Below, piece after piece: positions 1 through 8,523 of a stretch of 64,000 nucleotides of DNA. Both the position numbers and the translations under genes were made by a program. The stretch covers positions 1-64,000 of the forward strand of contig NZ_PJON01000001.1 in NCBI RefSeq assembly GCF_002900975.1. Reading direction: 5' to 3'. The notes beneath the pieces are model-generated. The model worked only from the letters and a program-made list of their open reading frames with translations. It was not told where the DNA came from and ran no database searches. Each line of letters begins with the position of its first letter. The stretch's first letter is position 1. This stretch comes from Tabrizicola aquatica. Its GTDB lineage: Bacteria > Pseudomonadota > Alphaproteobacteria > Rhodobacterales > Rhodobacteraceae.

Positions 1-1
1 G

Positions 2-199
<198 letters not shown>

Positions 200-229
200 C
201 GCGAGGCCGCAAAAGCCAAGGCGTGGCCA

Positions 230-242
230 TACTTTAGGTTGA
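230..242 (+). promoter_or_regulatory. Shared 13-bp motif TACTTTAGGTTGA upstream of xoxF
   Basis: TACTTTAGGTTGA lies 183 bp before the xoxF start and just upstream of a candidate promoter. Near-identical elements precede three other units of this island: TACTTTGGGTTGA (13432-13444, minus), TACTTTCGGATGA (10201-10213, minus) and ACCTTTTGGCTGA (4769-4781, plus). I infer an activator site, possibly for the LuxR-type response regulator at 13586-14296. Confidence 0.55.
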
Positions 243-259
243 AAACCCCGGGGCCGCTG

Positions 260-288
260 TTGACCCAAAAGCGAACCGGCAACCTAAT
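260..288 (+). promoter_or_regulatory. Candidate sigma-70-type promoter for xoxF
   Basis: A TTGACC hexamer (260-265) is followed after 17 bp by CCTAAT (283-288), a fair match to -35 and -10 boxes. It would give a leader of roughly 130 nt before the xoxF ATG. The shared TACTTTAGGTTGA element sits 18 bp upstream of the -35, a suitable place for an activator. This is prediction from pattern only. Confidence 0.4.
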
Positions 289-425
289 GAAAAAAGGAAA
301 ATCGAAGCGGCAATTCAATGTCGCCCGTCTTGAAGACAGCGAGCCAGACCCTTCTGGCCCGACCGTTCCTGGTTTCCCGTTTTCAGTCAATCGGCCGACC
401 ACAACTGGCCATCGGAGGAGGCACC

Positions 426-2228
426 ATGAAGACCATCGGCACCTTGTCCATCGCGCTGTTGCTGGGGATGTCCGTTTCGGCATCCGCCAACGACAGCGTG
501 ACGGAAGCGATAGAGAATACCAAACAATGGGCGATCCAGACCGGGGACTATGCCAACACCCGGTATTCGGAACTGGCCCAGATCAACAAGGACAACGTGA
601 AGGACCTGCGGGTCGCCTGGACCTTCTCGACCGGCGTTCTGCGGGGGCACGAAGGCTCGCCCCTGGTGATCGGGGACATCATGTATGTCCACACGCCGTT
701 CCCGAACGTGGTCTATGCGCTGGACCTGGCGAATGACGGCAAGATCCTGTGGCGCTATGAGCCGAAGCAGAACCCCGACGTGATCGCGGTCATGTGCTGC
801 GACACGGTGTATCGGGGGCTGGCCTATGCCGACGGCAAGGTCTTCCTGCACCAGGCCGATACGACGCTGATTGCGCTGGATGCCAAGACCGGCGAAGTGA
901 AATGGCAGGTGGTCAACGGCGACCCGACCAAGGGCGAGACCAACACCGCCACCGTGCTGCCGGTGAAGGACAAGCTTCTGGTCGGCATCTCGGGCGGCGA
1001 GTTCGGGGTGCAGGGCCACGTCACCGCCTACAGCATCGAGACCGGCGAGCAGATGTGGCGCGCCTATTCCGTTGGCTCGGACGACCAGCTGCTGGTCGAC
1101 CCGGAAAAGACCACCCATCTGGGCAAGCCGATCGGCAAGGACAGCTCGATCAGCAGCTGGGAGGGGGATCAGTGGAAGATCGGCGGCGGCACGACCTGGG
1201 GCTGGTATTCCTATGACCCCGAGTTGAACCTGGTCTATTACGGGACGGGCAACCCCTCGACCTGGAACCCGAAGCAGCGGCCGGGCGACAACAAGTGGTC
1301 GATGACCATCTTTGCCCGCGACGTTGATACGGGCATGGCGAAATGGGTCTACCAGATGACCCCGCATGACGAATGGGACTTCGACGGGGTCAACGAGATG
1401 ATCCTGACGGATCAGGAGATGGACGGCCAGATGCGCAAGCTTCTGACCCACTTCGACCGCAACGGCATCGCCTATACGCTGGACCGCGAAACGGGTGAGT
1501 TGCTGGTGGCCGAGAAGTATGACCCAACGGTGAACTGGACCACGGGTGTCGACATGGACCCGGCGTCCGAGACCTATGGCCGGCCCTCGGTCGTGGCGCA
1601 ATATTCGACCGAGCAGAACGGCGAGGATACCAATACCACCGGCGTCTGCCCGGCGGCCCTGGGCACCAAGGACCAGCAGCCGGCGGCCTACAGCCCCAAG
1701 ACCAACCTGTTCTATGTGCCGACCAACCACGTCTGCATGGACTATGAGCCGTTCAAGGTCAGCTATGCGGCGGGCCAGCCCTATGTCGGAGCGACGCTGT
1801 CGATGTATCCGGCCCCCGGCAGCCATGGCGGCATGGGCAACTTCCTGGCCTGGGACAATCTGACGGGCGAGATCAAGTGGTCGCTGCCCGAGCAGTTCTC
1901 GGTCTGGTCGGGTGCCTTGGCCACCGCAGGGGACATCGTGTTCTACGGCACGCTGGAGGGCTATCTGAAGGCGATCGACGCCTCGACCGGGGAAGAGCTT
2001 TACCGCTTCAAGACCCCATCGGGCATCATCGGCAACGTGATGACCTATGAGCATGGCGGCAAGCAGTACATCGGCGTCCTTTCGGGGGTAGGCGGCTGGG
2101 CCGGGATCGGTCTGGCGGCGGGCCTGACCAACCCGACCGAGGGGCTTGGTGCTGTGGGCGGCTATGCGGCGCTGTCCGACTACACCGCGCTGGGCGGTCA
2201 GCTGACCGTGTTCGAGCTGCCGGACTGA
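426..2228 (+). CDS. xoxF: Lanthanide-dependent PQQ methanol dehydrogenase XoxF
   Basis: A periplasmic quinoprotein of 600 residues that oxidises methanol and passes electrons to a dedicated cytochrome c. The start chosen is the ATG preceded by GGAGGAGG, giving a clear signal peptide ([21 protein letters not shown]). The vicinal Cys124-Cys125 pair that contacts PQQ is present (VMCCD). The metal/catalytic segment reads EWDFDGVNE: Asp318 is the catalytic base, and the extra Asp320, two residues on, is the hallmark of lanthanide-dependent XoxF; calcium enzymes (MxaF) carry Ala or Ser there. W-motif beta-propeller repeats run through the protein (for example [14 protein letters not shown]). It is followed by cycB and xoxJ, the standard partners. 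There is no mxaF-type paralogue in the window. Identification is secure; rare-earth dependence is inferred from the D-x-D signature. Confidence 0.96.
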   Translation: MKTIGTLSIALLLGMSVSASANDSVTEAIENTKQWAIQTGDYANTRYSELAQINKDNVKDLRVAWTFSTGVLRGHEGSPLVIGDIMYVHTPFPNVVYALDLANDGKILWRYEPKQNPDVIAVMCCDTVYRGLAYADGKVFLHQADTTLIALDAKTGEVKWQVVNGDPTKGETNTATVLPVKDKLLVGISGGEFGVQGHVTAYSIETGEQMWRAYSVGSDDQLLVDPEKTTHLGKPIGKDSSISSWEGDQWKIGGGTTWGWYSYDPELNLVYYGTGNPSTWNPKQRPGDNKWSMTIFARDVDTGMAKWVYQMTPHDEWDFDGVNEMILTDQEMDGQMRKLLTHFDRNGIAYTLDRETGELLVAEKYDPTVNWTTGVDMDPASETYGRPSVVAQYSTEQNGEDTNTTGVCPAALGTKDQQPAAYSPKTNLFYVPTNHVCMDYEPFKVSYAAGQPYVGATLSMYPAPGSHGGMGNFLAWDNLTGEIKWSLPEQFSVWSGALATAGDIVFYGTLEGYLKAIDASTGEELYRFKTPSGIIGNVMTYEHGGKQYIGVLSGVGGWAGIGLAAGLTNPTEGLGAVGGYAALSDYTALGGQLTVFELPD

Positions 2229-2245
2229 CCCAAACAGGACCGACC

Positions 2246-2279
2246 GGGCCGCCATGCTTCTGCCGAGGCGTGGCGGCCC
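2246..2279 (+). terminator. Hairpin between xoxF and cycB
   Basis: GGGCCGCCA (2246-2254) pairs perfectly with TGGCGGCCC (2271-2279) across a 16-nt loop. There is no following U-tract, so it is more likely an attenuator or an mRNA 3'-end stabiliser that keeps xoxF transcript above cycB-xoxJ than a full intrinsic terminator. Confidence 0.5.
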
Positions 2280-2321
2280 TGCGTCCGTGCGCAAGGTGAC
2301 GCGATGAAGGAGCGCTGCAAT

Positions 2322-2840
2322 ATGCCGAAAACCAATCTTTTCAGTGCCATCGGGGTGTTCGCCCTGGTCGCGCTGCCGCTGCAGGCACAGGAAACCGATC
2401 CGAACCTGGTGGCCGACCATGAGGAAAACGGGCGCTGGATGACGGCAGAGGATGTCCCGACCTACAAGATCGAAGCGGATGGCACGGTGGACTGGGCCAC
2501 CTTCTCGGGGTTCCGGCGCTATCACGCGGAATGCCATGTCTGCCATGGCCCGGACGGCGAGGGGTCGACCTATGCGCCGGCGCTGAAGAACTCGGCGCTG
2601 ACGATGGACTATTACGACTTCATCGGGGTCGTGGCCGAGGGGCGGCAGAAGGTCGGGGCCGGGCAGAACTCGGTCATGCCCTCGTTCGGCACCAACCCGA
2701 ATGTCATGTGCTATCTGGACGACATCTACACCTACCTCAAGGCGCGGGGGGCGGATGCGGTCCCGCGCGGGCGGCCCGCGAAACGCGCGGAGAAAAGCGC
2801 CGAGGTTGCCGCGGACGAAGAGTCCTGCATGGGGGGATGA
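2322..2840 (+). CDS. cycB: Cytochrome c-553i, electron acceptor of XoxF (XoxG type)
   Basis: A small periplasmic c-type cytochrome of 172 residues that takes electrons from XoxF toward the cytochrome oxidase. The signal peptide covers residues 1-23. One haem-binding motif, CHVCH, sits at residues 71-75, and Met119 in SVMPSFG is the likely sixth ligand. A charged Ala/Glu/Lys-rich tail ends in SCMGG. I chose the ATG at 2322 because AAGGAG (2307-2312) lies nine bases upstream; the in-frame ATG at 2304 would only add MKERCN before the signal peptide. The order xoxF-cycB-xoxJ matches the Paracoccus denitrificans locus in which cycB was named. Confidence 0.92.
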   Translation: MPKTNLFSAIGVFALVALPLQAQETDPNLVADHEENGRWMTAEDVPTYKIEADGTVDWATFSGFRRYHAECHVCHGPDGEGSTYAPALKNSALTMDYYDFIGVVAEGRQKVGAGQNSVMPSFGTNPNVMCYLDDIYTYLKARGADAVPRGRPAKRAEKSAEVAADEESCMGG

Positions 2841-2841
2841 G

Positions 2842-3654
2842 ATGCGTATGCTTGCCCTGGTCCTTGCCCTGACGCCACCGGTCGCGGCGGCGCAGACGGC
2901 GGACCTGGTCTCCTCGACCGCGTTCCGGGTCTGCGCCGACCCGGCGAACCTGCCGCTGTCCGGCCGCGAAACCCCCGGCTTCGAGAACGAGATCGCGGCG
3001 TTGCTGGCCGACCGGATGGACCGGCCGCTGGAGACGACCTGGTTCCCGATGGGGCCCGGGTTCATCCGCAAGACGCTGCGGGCCGGGGTCTGCGACGTGG
3101 TGATCGGCTATGCCCAGGGCGACGAATTGGTGCAGAACACCAATCATTACTACACCTCGGTCTATGTGCTGGTGACGCGCAGCGGTGATGCGCTGGCCAA
3201 GGTCGAGACCTTGACTGACCCCGCCTTGCAGGGCCAGCGGATCGGCATCGTCGCGGGAACGCCCCCGGCCTCGCATGTGGCGCAGAATGGCTTGATGGCG
3301 CTGGCAAAGCCCTATCCGCTGATCGTGGACCGACGGATTCTGGACCCGGCGGGGGAGATGCTGGCCGATCTGCAATCGGGCGAAATCGACGCGGCAATCC
3401 TGTGGGGGCCGATCGGAGGGCCTTTGGTGAAGGGCAATCCGGGGCTGACGGTGACGCCGCTGTTGCGGGAAACCGACAGCCCCAGGCTGTTCTATCGGAT
3501 CACGATGGGCGTGCGCCCCAGCGACCAGGACTGGAAGCGCGAGTTGAACTCGCTGATCCGGCGCAATCGGGTTGAGATCGAGGGCATCCTGACCAAGGCG
3601 GGTGTGCCGTTGGTGAATGACCAGGGAACCGCGTTGCTGGAGGCCGCGCCATGA
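2842..3654 (+). CDS. xoxJ: XoxJ, periplasmic solute-binding-type accessory protein
   Basis: A 270-residue exported protein with a bacterial extracellular solute-binding (family 3-like) fold, of the MxaJ/XoxJ group of quinoprotein-dehydrogenase-associated proteins. It has a signal peptide (MRMLALVLALTPPVAAAQ) and then FRVCADPANLPLS, a typical opening of this group. Work on other methylotrophs suggests that XoxJ helps activate XoxF rather than import a solute. The start at 2842 is two bases after the cycB stop; the longer frame reaching 2701 lies inside cycB and is rejected. It overlaps the next gene by ATGA, so translation is probably coupled. Confidence 0.88.
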   Translation: MRMLALVLALTPPVAAAQTADLVSSTAFRVCADPANLPLSGRETPGFENEIAALLADRMDRPLETTWFPMGPGFIRKTLRAGVCDVVIGYAQGDELVQNTNHYYTSVYVLVTRSGDALAKVETLTDPALQGQRIGIVAGTPPASHVAQNGLMALAKPYPLIVDRRILDPAGEMLADLQSGEIDAAILWGPIGGPLVKGNPGLTVTPLLRETDSPRLFYRITMGVRPSDQDWKRELNSLIRRNRVEIEGILTKAGVPLVNDQGTALLEAAP

Positions 3655-4190
3655 GGCTGGCGCTGGTCCTGGCTATGCTGGCGGGTGCCGCCCTTGCCCA
3701 GGCTCCGCCCGAGCCGGAGGGCTATCGCGGCCCGCCCTATGCGGCCCCGGTTCCCGAAACCCTGACTGGGGCGACGGTGGTGGATACCGCCACGGCGGCC
3801 GCGCTGCATCGCGAGGGGAAGGCGGTATTCATCGACGTGATGCCGCGCGACGTGCGGCCTGCGGACCTGCCGGAAGGCACGATCTGGCGGGACACGCCAC
3901 GCGACAGTATGCCGGGGGCGATCTGGCTGCCGAACACCGGGTTCCAGGCTTTGTCGCCGAAGGAGGACGCCTATCTGCGCGCGGGGTTGGACCAGGCGAC
4001 CCAGGGCGACCTTGATCGGCCCATCGTCATCTTCTGCCGCGCGGACTGCTGGATGTCCTGGAACGTCGCCAAACGCGCGCTGGAGGTCGGCTATACCGAG
4101 GTCATCTGGTACCCGGATGGTCCCGAGGGCTGGGTGACGCTGCCCGAAAACCCGCCTTTGCAGAGGGTCGAGCCCTTCGAGGACCCATAA
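3651..4190 (+). CDS. PQQ-associated rhodanese-like protein with CXXXCW motif
   Basis: A 179-residue exported protein with a signal peptide (residues 1-17) and a rhodanese-like fold. Instead of a single catalytic Cys it carries Cys129-x3-Cys133-Trp134 (FCRADCW), the signature of the 'PQQ-dependent catabolism-associated CXXCW motif' family, which occurs with PQQ alcohol dehydrogenase systems. Its biochemical role is not established; the cysteine pair suggests thiol redox chemistry or metal/cofactor binding in the periplasm. The start overlaps the xoxJ stop (ATGA), so it belongs to the xoxF operon. The family call is confident; the function is open. Confidence 0.85.
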   Translation: MRLALVLAMLAGAALAQAPPEPEGYRGPPYAAPVPETLTGATVVDTATAAALHREGKAVFIDVMPRDVRPADLPEGTIWRDTPRDSMPGAIWLPNTGFQALSPKEDAYLRAGLDQATQGDLDRPIVIFCRADCWMSWNVAKRALEVGYTEVIWYPDGPEGWVTLPENPPLQRVEPFEDP

Positions 4191-4194
4191 CCGC

Positions 4195-4698
4195 CTAGTT
4201 CATGCGGAAGATCAGGTTGCGCAGCAGGTAGCTGAACCCGCGCTGCCAGCTTTCGTCGGTGTTGCCGCGAATGTCGACGGTTCCCGCCCTTAGCGTCTTG
4301 CCGGTCCCGGCATCGCGCAGGTTCAGTTGCAGGCTGAGGATCAGGTTGGAAATCTTTCGCACCTCGCCCGTCAGCGCATATTCCGCCCCAAGCTTGGCCG
4401 CCATGGCGGTGTCACAGCCGTTGCAGTCGGCAGGGTTGGAGATGGTCTGCAGCTGGTCGACGACGGGGTCGATTGGCACCAGGGTGAACCCGCGCGCAAC
4501 CATGTCCTTGGCGACGAGGTCTGTGGCCATCTCGGTCCGGGTCGCCTCGTCCGGGCGGGCGCCGTTGATCGCGCCTTCGGTGGACAGGTCGATGAAGCGC
4601 AGTCCGAAGAATGCCACGCTGCCGGGGGCAGGGGCGTCCTGCGCGGGGGCAGGGCTGGCCCAGAGAAGCAGGGCGAGGGCTGCGAGGGCGGCTTTCAT
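4195..4698 (-). CDS. Exported DUF3280/DUF2380-like protein of PQQ clusters
   Basis: A 167-residue protein with a cleavable signal peptide (MKAALAALALLLWASPAPA). The mature part starts with VAFFGLRFIDLSTEG, and later has ADCNGCDTAMAAKLGAEYALTGEV, resembling exported DUF3280/DUF2380 proteins found beside quinoprotein dehydrogenase genes. A CxxC (NGCD preceded by DC) could be a disulfide. No enzymatic motif is visible. The ATG at 4698 is chosen because it begins the signal peptide; the 39-residue upstream extension is unlike an export signal. It is transcribed toward the xox operon end and divergently from the ABC binding-protein gene, so both may share the promoter region 4699-4829. Function unknown. 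Confidence 0.65.
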   Translation of the reverse strand: MKAALAALALLLWASPAPAQDAPAPGSVAFFGLRFIDLSTEGAINGARPDEATRTEMATDLVAKDMVARGFTLVPIDPVVDQLQTISNPADCNGCDTAMAAKLGAEYALTGEVRKISNLILSLQLNLRDAGTGKTLRAGTVDIRGNTDESWQRGFSYLLRNLIFRMN

Positions 4699-4768
4699 TG
4701 CAGCAGGATGCGGGGCGCGGTCCGGCCCCGCAATCCGCCGGAAGAATGAATTCGCTGCGGGACACTCA

Positions 4769-4781
4769 ACCTTTTGGCTGA
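4769..4781 (+). promoter_or_regulatory. Shared 13-bp motif ACCTTTTGGCTGA upstream of the PQQ-ABC operon
   Basis: This is the most divergent of the four elements but keeps all nine invariant positions (CTTTnGGnTGA). It ends 48 bp before the ATG at 4830, the same distance as the copy before the SoxH-like gene. A TTGACG hexamer begins one base downstream and could be a -35 box. A half-match (AGGTTGA) is present on the opposite strand over the same bases. Confidence 0.45.
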
Positions 4782-4829
4782 ATTGACGCTTCCCGCGACC
4801 CTGTGGCCCAATCAATCGGGGGGTGACCT

Positions 4830-6005
4830 ATGCGGATCATCGCAGCGATCAGCCTGATGGGGCTTCTGGCACCGGCCCTGGCAGAGGCCGAGACGCTGAT
4901 ACGGGCCGCCGTCCTGCGGGTGGATGAGGCGGGACTGCCGCCGATCTCACGGCTTGACCTGCCGCCTGACGACCTTGGTCTGGCCGGGGCGCGGCTGGGC
5001 ACCGAGGACAATGCCACCACCGGCAGTTTCATGGGCCAGACTTTCGAGACCGTCGAGCTTACGGCCACGCCCGAGACGGCCGCCGCGACGCTGGAAGAGG
5101 CGCTGAGCGGGGGTGCGGGGTTCGTGGTCCTGCTGGCCGACGATGCCACGACGCTGGCCTTGGCCGATCTGGCGGGGGACCGGGCGCTGGTTCTGAACGC
5201 GGGGGCGCGGGGGGATGGCCTGCGCGGCAAGGACTGCCGGGCCAATGTGGTGCATGTGGCCCCCAGCCACGCCATGCTGGCCGATGCGCTGGCGCAGTTC
5301 CTGGCCTGGAAGAAGTGGGACGAGTGGTTTCTGATCTTCGGCAGCCACCCCGACGATGCCGATCTGGCGGCGGCCTTCCGCACCGCGGCCACCAAGTTCG
5401 GGGCCGAGATTGTCGAGGAACGCGTCCTTGAGGATACCGGCGGCGCGCGGCGCACCGATACGGGGCATGTGCAGGTCCAGAAACAGATGCCGGTCTTTAC
5501 CCAGGGGGCCGAGGACCACGACATCCTGATCGCCGCCGACGAGGCCGGGATCTTCGCCGAATACCTGCCGTACCAGACCTGGGAGGCCCGGCCCGTTGCG
5601 GGCTCGGCCGGTCTGGTGCCGCGCAGCTGGCATCCGGCGCTGGAGGCCTGGGGCGCGACCCAGTTCCAGAACCGGTTCGAAGCGATGGCCGGCCGCCCGA
5701 TGCGCGAAGAGGATTACCAGGCCTGGCTTGCGGTGCGGATCATCGGCGAGGCGGCGACGCGGACGCAGTCGGGCGATCCCGCCGTCTTGCGCGCGCACAT
5801 CCTGTCACCCGAGTTCGAAGTCGCTGGCTTCAAGGGCCAGAAGCTGACCCTTCGCGACTGGGACCATCAGCTGCGCCAGCCGATCCTGCTGACGACGGGG
5901 GCGCTGACTGTATCCGTGTCGCCGCAGGATGCCTTTCTGCACCAGGTGTCCCAACTGGACACGCTGGGCAAGGACCGCCCCGAGACTGACTGCAGCTTCC
6001 AATGA
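4830..6005 (+). CDS. PQQ-system ABC transporter substrate-binding protein (PedA1A2BC/Lut type)
   Basis: A 391-residue periplasmic protein with a signal peptide (ending near PALAEA) and a leucine/isoleucine/valine-binding-type periplasmic fold. It matches the 'ABC transporter, substrate-binding protein, PQQ-dependent alcohol dehydrogenase system' family. It starts a four-gene set with a beta-propeller protein, an ATPase and an ABC-2 permease, the composition of the Pseudomonas putida PedA1A2BC and Methylorubrum Lut systems implicated in rare-earth use. I therefore infer a role in supplying lanthanide to XoxF, although binding residues cannot be read from sequence. It ends with a TGA overlapping the region just before the next gene. 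Confidence 0.82.
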   Translation: MRIIAAISLMGLLAPALAEAETLIRAAVLRVDEAGLPPISRLDLPPDDLGLAGARLGTEDNATTGSFMGQTFETVELTATPETAAATLEEALSGGAGFVVLLADDATTLALADLAGDRALVLNAGARGDGLRGKDCRANVVHVAPSHAMLADALAQFLAWKKWDEWFLIFGSHPDDADLAAAFRTAATKFGAEIVEERVLEDTGGARRTDTGHVQVQKQMPVFTQGAEDHDILIAADEAGIFAEYLPYQTWEARPVAGSAGLVPRSWHPALEAWGATQFQNRFEAMAGRPMREEDYQAWLAVRIIGEAATRTQSGDPAVLRAHILSPEFEVAGFKGQKLTLRDWDHQLRQPILLTTGALTVSVSPQDAFLHQVSQLDTLGKDRPETDCSFQ

Positions 6006-6016
6006 TGAGGTTTGAC

Positions 6017-6979
6017 ATGCGTGCTTTCGCCCTGTCCCTGACGGTGACCCTTGCCGCCTTTCCCGCCTTTGCGAACAAGGTCTACATCAGCAACGAGAAG
6101 GGCAACGACATTACCGTCCTGGACAGCGAGACGCTGGAGGTGATCGCGACCTTCCCCGCCGGGAACCGGCCGCGCGGCATCACCATCTCGCCCGACGGGA
6201 AAGAGCTGTATGTCTGCGCCTCGGACGACGACACGGTGCGGGTGTTCGAGACCGAGACCTATACCGAGACGCATACGCTACCGTCTGGTCCCGACCCGGA
6301 GCTGTTCGTGCTGCATCCCAGCGGCAACCCGCTCTATATCGCGAACGAGGATGACAACCTGGTCACCATCGTCGACGTGGTGACGCACCGGGTACTGGCC
6401 GAGGTCCCGGTGGGGGTCGAGCCGGAGGGGATGGCGATCTCGCCCGATGGGGCCTTTGTGGTGAACACCTCCGAAACCACCAACATGGCGCATTTCATCG
6501 ATACCGCGACATCGCAGATCGTGGCGAATGTGCTGGTGGACCAGCGCCCGCGCTATGCGCAGTTCACATCGGACGGGAAGCTTCTGTTCGTGACGGCCGA
6601 GATCGGCGGGACGGTGGCGGTGGTCGATGTGGCCACCAAGGAGGTCATCCACAAGATCGGTTTCGAGATCCCAGGCGTCCTGCCCGAGGCGATCCAGCCG
6701 GTCGGGCTGAAGATCACGCAGGATGGGTCCAGGATCTATGTCGCGCTGGGGCCGGCGAACCGGGTGGCGGTGATCGACGGGGCGACGTTCGAGGTGATGG
6801 ATTACCTGCTGGTCGGCCAGCGGGTCTGGCAGCTGGCCTTCACGCCGGACGAGCGTTTCTTGTTCACCACCAACGGCAATTCCAACGATGTGTCGGTGAT
6901 CGACGTGGCTGCGGGCGAGGTCATCCGCTCGGTTCCTGTGGGTCAACAGCCCTGGGGCATCGTGGTGGCCCCCGACTGA
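6017..6979 (+). CDS. PQQ-associated YVTN beta-propeller protein
   Basis: A 320-residue exported protein made of about seven YVTN/NHL-type beta-propeller blades (repeated VYISNEKGNDITVLD, LYVCASDDDTVRVF, LYIANEDDNLVTIVD and similar). It belongs to the 'PQQ-dependent catabolism-associated beta-propeller protein' family that always travels with the PQQ-type ABC transporter. A signal peptide follows the ATG at 6017 (MRAFALSLTVTLAAFPAFA), preceded by GAGG six bases upstream; an alternative ATG at 6002 overlaps the previous stop. The role may be scaffold or metal chaperone in the periplasm, which is inference. Confidence 0.85.
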   Translation: MRAFALSLTVTLAAFPAFANKVYISNEKGNDITVLDSETLEVIATFPAGNRPRGITISPDGKELYVCASDDDTVRVFETETYTETHTLPSGPDPELFVLHPSGNPLYIANEDDNLVTIVDVVTHRVLAEVPVGVEPEGMAISPDGAFVVNTSETTNMAHFIDTATSQIVANVLVDQRPRYAQFTSDGKLLFVTAEIGGTVAVVDVATKEVIHKIGFEIPGVLPEAIQPVGLKITQDGSRIYVALGPANRVAVIDGATFEVMDYLLVGQRVWQLAFTPDERFLFTTNGNSNDVSVIDVAAGEVIRSVPVGQQPWGIVVAPD

Positions 6980-6991
6980 AAGGAGCGTCGC

Positions 6992-7714
6992 ATGGAAAGC
7001 CCGGCGCTGGAGGTTCAGGGGGTTGGTCACGCCTTTGGCCACGTCGTGGCGCTGCGTGACGTGGACCTTGTGGTGCCGCGTGGGCGGTTCGTGGCGCTTC
7101 TGGGGGTGAACGGGGCGGGCAAGACGACGCTGTTTTCGCTGATCACCCGGCTTTACGACAATACCAGCGGGGTGATCCGGGTCGCGGGGCATGACCTGCG
7201 GCGCGCTCCCGGCAAGGCACTGGCGCGGCTTGGGGTGGTGTTTCAGACGCGCGCCTTGGACAGCGACCTGACGGTCACGCAGAACCTGGCCTATCACGCC
7301 GCGCTGCACGGGATCGGCCGGGCGACGGCGCGGGCGCGGATTGCCGAGGTTCTGGCGCAGGTCGATCTGGCCGACAAGGCCGGGATGCGCGTCGCGGCCC
7401 TGTCCGGCGGCCAGCAACGCCGGGCCGAGATCGCGCGCGCGCTGATCAACCGGCCGGACCTTCTGCTTCTGGACGAGGCGACCACGGGTCTTGATGTCCG
7501 CTCGCGCCGCGAGGTGCTGGCGCTGGTCCGGGGGCTGACGGCGGGTGGGGTGTCGGTCCTGTGGGCCACGCATATCCTGGACGAGATCGACGCGGAGGAT
7601 GACGTCTACATCCTGCATCAGGGGGCGGTTCTTGCGCATGGCATCGCGCGCGACCTGGCCGGGGCCGAGGGGTTGACGCGTGCCTTCCTGGCGCTGACCG
7701 GGGCAGAGGCATGA
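6992..7714 (+). CDS. PQQ-system ABC transporter ATP-binding protein
   Basis: A 240-residue cytoplasmic ATPase energising the adjacent ABC-2 permease. Walker A is GVNGAGKTT (residues 38-46), the signature is LSGGQQ (137-142), and Walker B LLLLDEAT is at 157-164. It belongs to the PQQ-dependent alcohol dehydrogenase ABC family. A good ribosome site (AAAGGAG) precedes the ATG. It overlaps the permease gene by ATGA. With its neighbours it forms the candidate rare-earth/PQQ transport unit of this island. Confidence 0.9.
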   Translation: MESPALEVQGVGHAFGHVVALRDVDLVVPRGRFVALLGVNGAGKTTLFSLITRLYDNTSGVIRVAGHDLRRAPGKALARLGVVFQTRALDSDLTVTQNLAYHAALHGIGRATARARIAEVLAQVDLADKAGMRVAALSGGQQRRAEIARALINRPDLLLLDEATTGLDVRSRREVLALVRGLTAGGVSVLWATHILDEIDAEDDVYILHQGAVLAHGIARDLAGAEGLTRAFLALTGAEA

Positions 7715-8523
7715 CCGGCTGGCGGGCCTGGACCATCGTCTTTCGCGGCATCGTCTGGCGCGAGGCCCTGCGCTTCGTCAATCAGCGCGGGCGGTTTGTT
7801 GCGGCGCTGGTCCGGCCGCTGGTCTGGCTGTTCATCTTCGCGGCAGGGTTTCGCGCCGTGCTGGGGCTGTCGATCACGCCGCCCTATCAGACCTATGTCC
7901 TGTACGAGGTCTACGTCACCCCCGGTCTTTGCGCGATGATCCAGCTGTTCAACGGGATGCAATCGTCGCTGTCGATGGTCTACGACCGGGAAACCGGCGC
8001 GATGCGGACCCTGCTGGTCAGCCCCGCGCCGCGCTGGTTTCTCCTGCTGTCCAAGCTGATGGCGGGGGTCTTTGTCTCGATCCTGCAGGTCTATGCCTTT
8101 CTGGCGATTGCCTGGGCCTGGGACGTGCGCCCCCCGGCACTGGGCTATCTGGCGGTGGTTCCGGCGCTGGTCCTGTCGGGGCTGATGCTGGGGGCGCTGG
8201 GTCTGTTCGTGTCGTCCACCATCCGGCAACTGGAGAATTTCGCGGGGGTGATGAACTTCCTGATCTTCCCGATGTTTTTCGCCTCGTCCGCGCTTTACCC
8301 GTTGTGGCGCATGAAGGAATCCAGCGAGCTTCTGTACTGGATCTGCGCGCTGAACCCCTTCACCCATGCGGTCGAGCTGATCCGCTTTGCGCTTTACCTT
8401 CAGTTCGACCCGACTTCGTTCCTGGTCACTCTGGGCGGCTTTGCGGTGTTCTTTGCGGCCGCCGTCTTCATGTACGACCCCGCCAAGGGCCTTTGGGGCC
8501 GCCGGAAAGGACAAGCCGCATGA
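7711..8523 (+). CDS. PQQ-system ABC-2 type permease (PedC-like)
   Basis: A 270-residue inner-membrane protein with about six hydrophobic segments, of the ABC-2 family. A conserved stretch NGMQSSLSMVYDRETGAMRTL marks the ABC-2 domain. It matches permeases found with PQQ alcohol dehydrogenases (PedC of the Pseudomonas 2-phenylethanol cluster). ABC-2 proteins more often export than import, which makes the direction of transport of this system uncertain even though the homologous systems are needed for rare-earth-dependent growth. The start overlaps the ATPase stop (ATGA) and the end overlaps the next gene, indicating one operon from 4830 to 9128. Confidence 0.86.
   Translation: MTGWRAWTIVFRGIVWREALRFVNQRGRFVAALVRPLVWLFIFAAGFRAVLGLSITPPYQTYVLYEVYVTPGLCAMIQLFNGMQSSLSMVYDRETGAMRTLLVSPAPRWFLLLSKLMAGVFVSILQVYAFLAIAWAWDVRPPALGYLAVVPALVLSGLMLGALGLFVSSTIRQLENFAGVMNFLIFPMFFASSALYPLWRMKESSELLYWICALNPFTHAVELIRFALYLQFDPTSFLVTLGGFAVFFAAAVFMYDPAKGLWGRRKGQAA

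Noticed and set aside
387-3071. Long open frame of 894 codons on the minus strand opposite xoxF and cycB
   Set aside because: It is an antisense shadow caused by high third-position GC; it has no signal peptide, domain or ribosome site, and xoxF/cycB on the other strand are certain.
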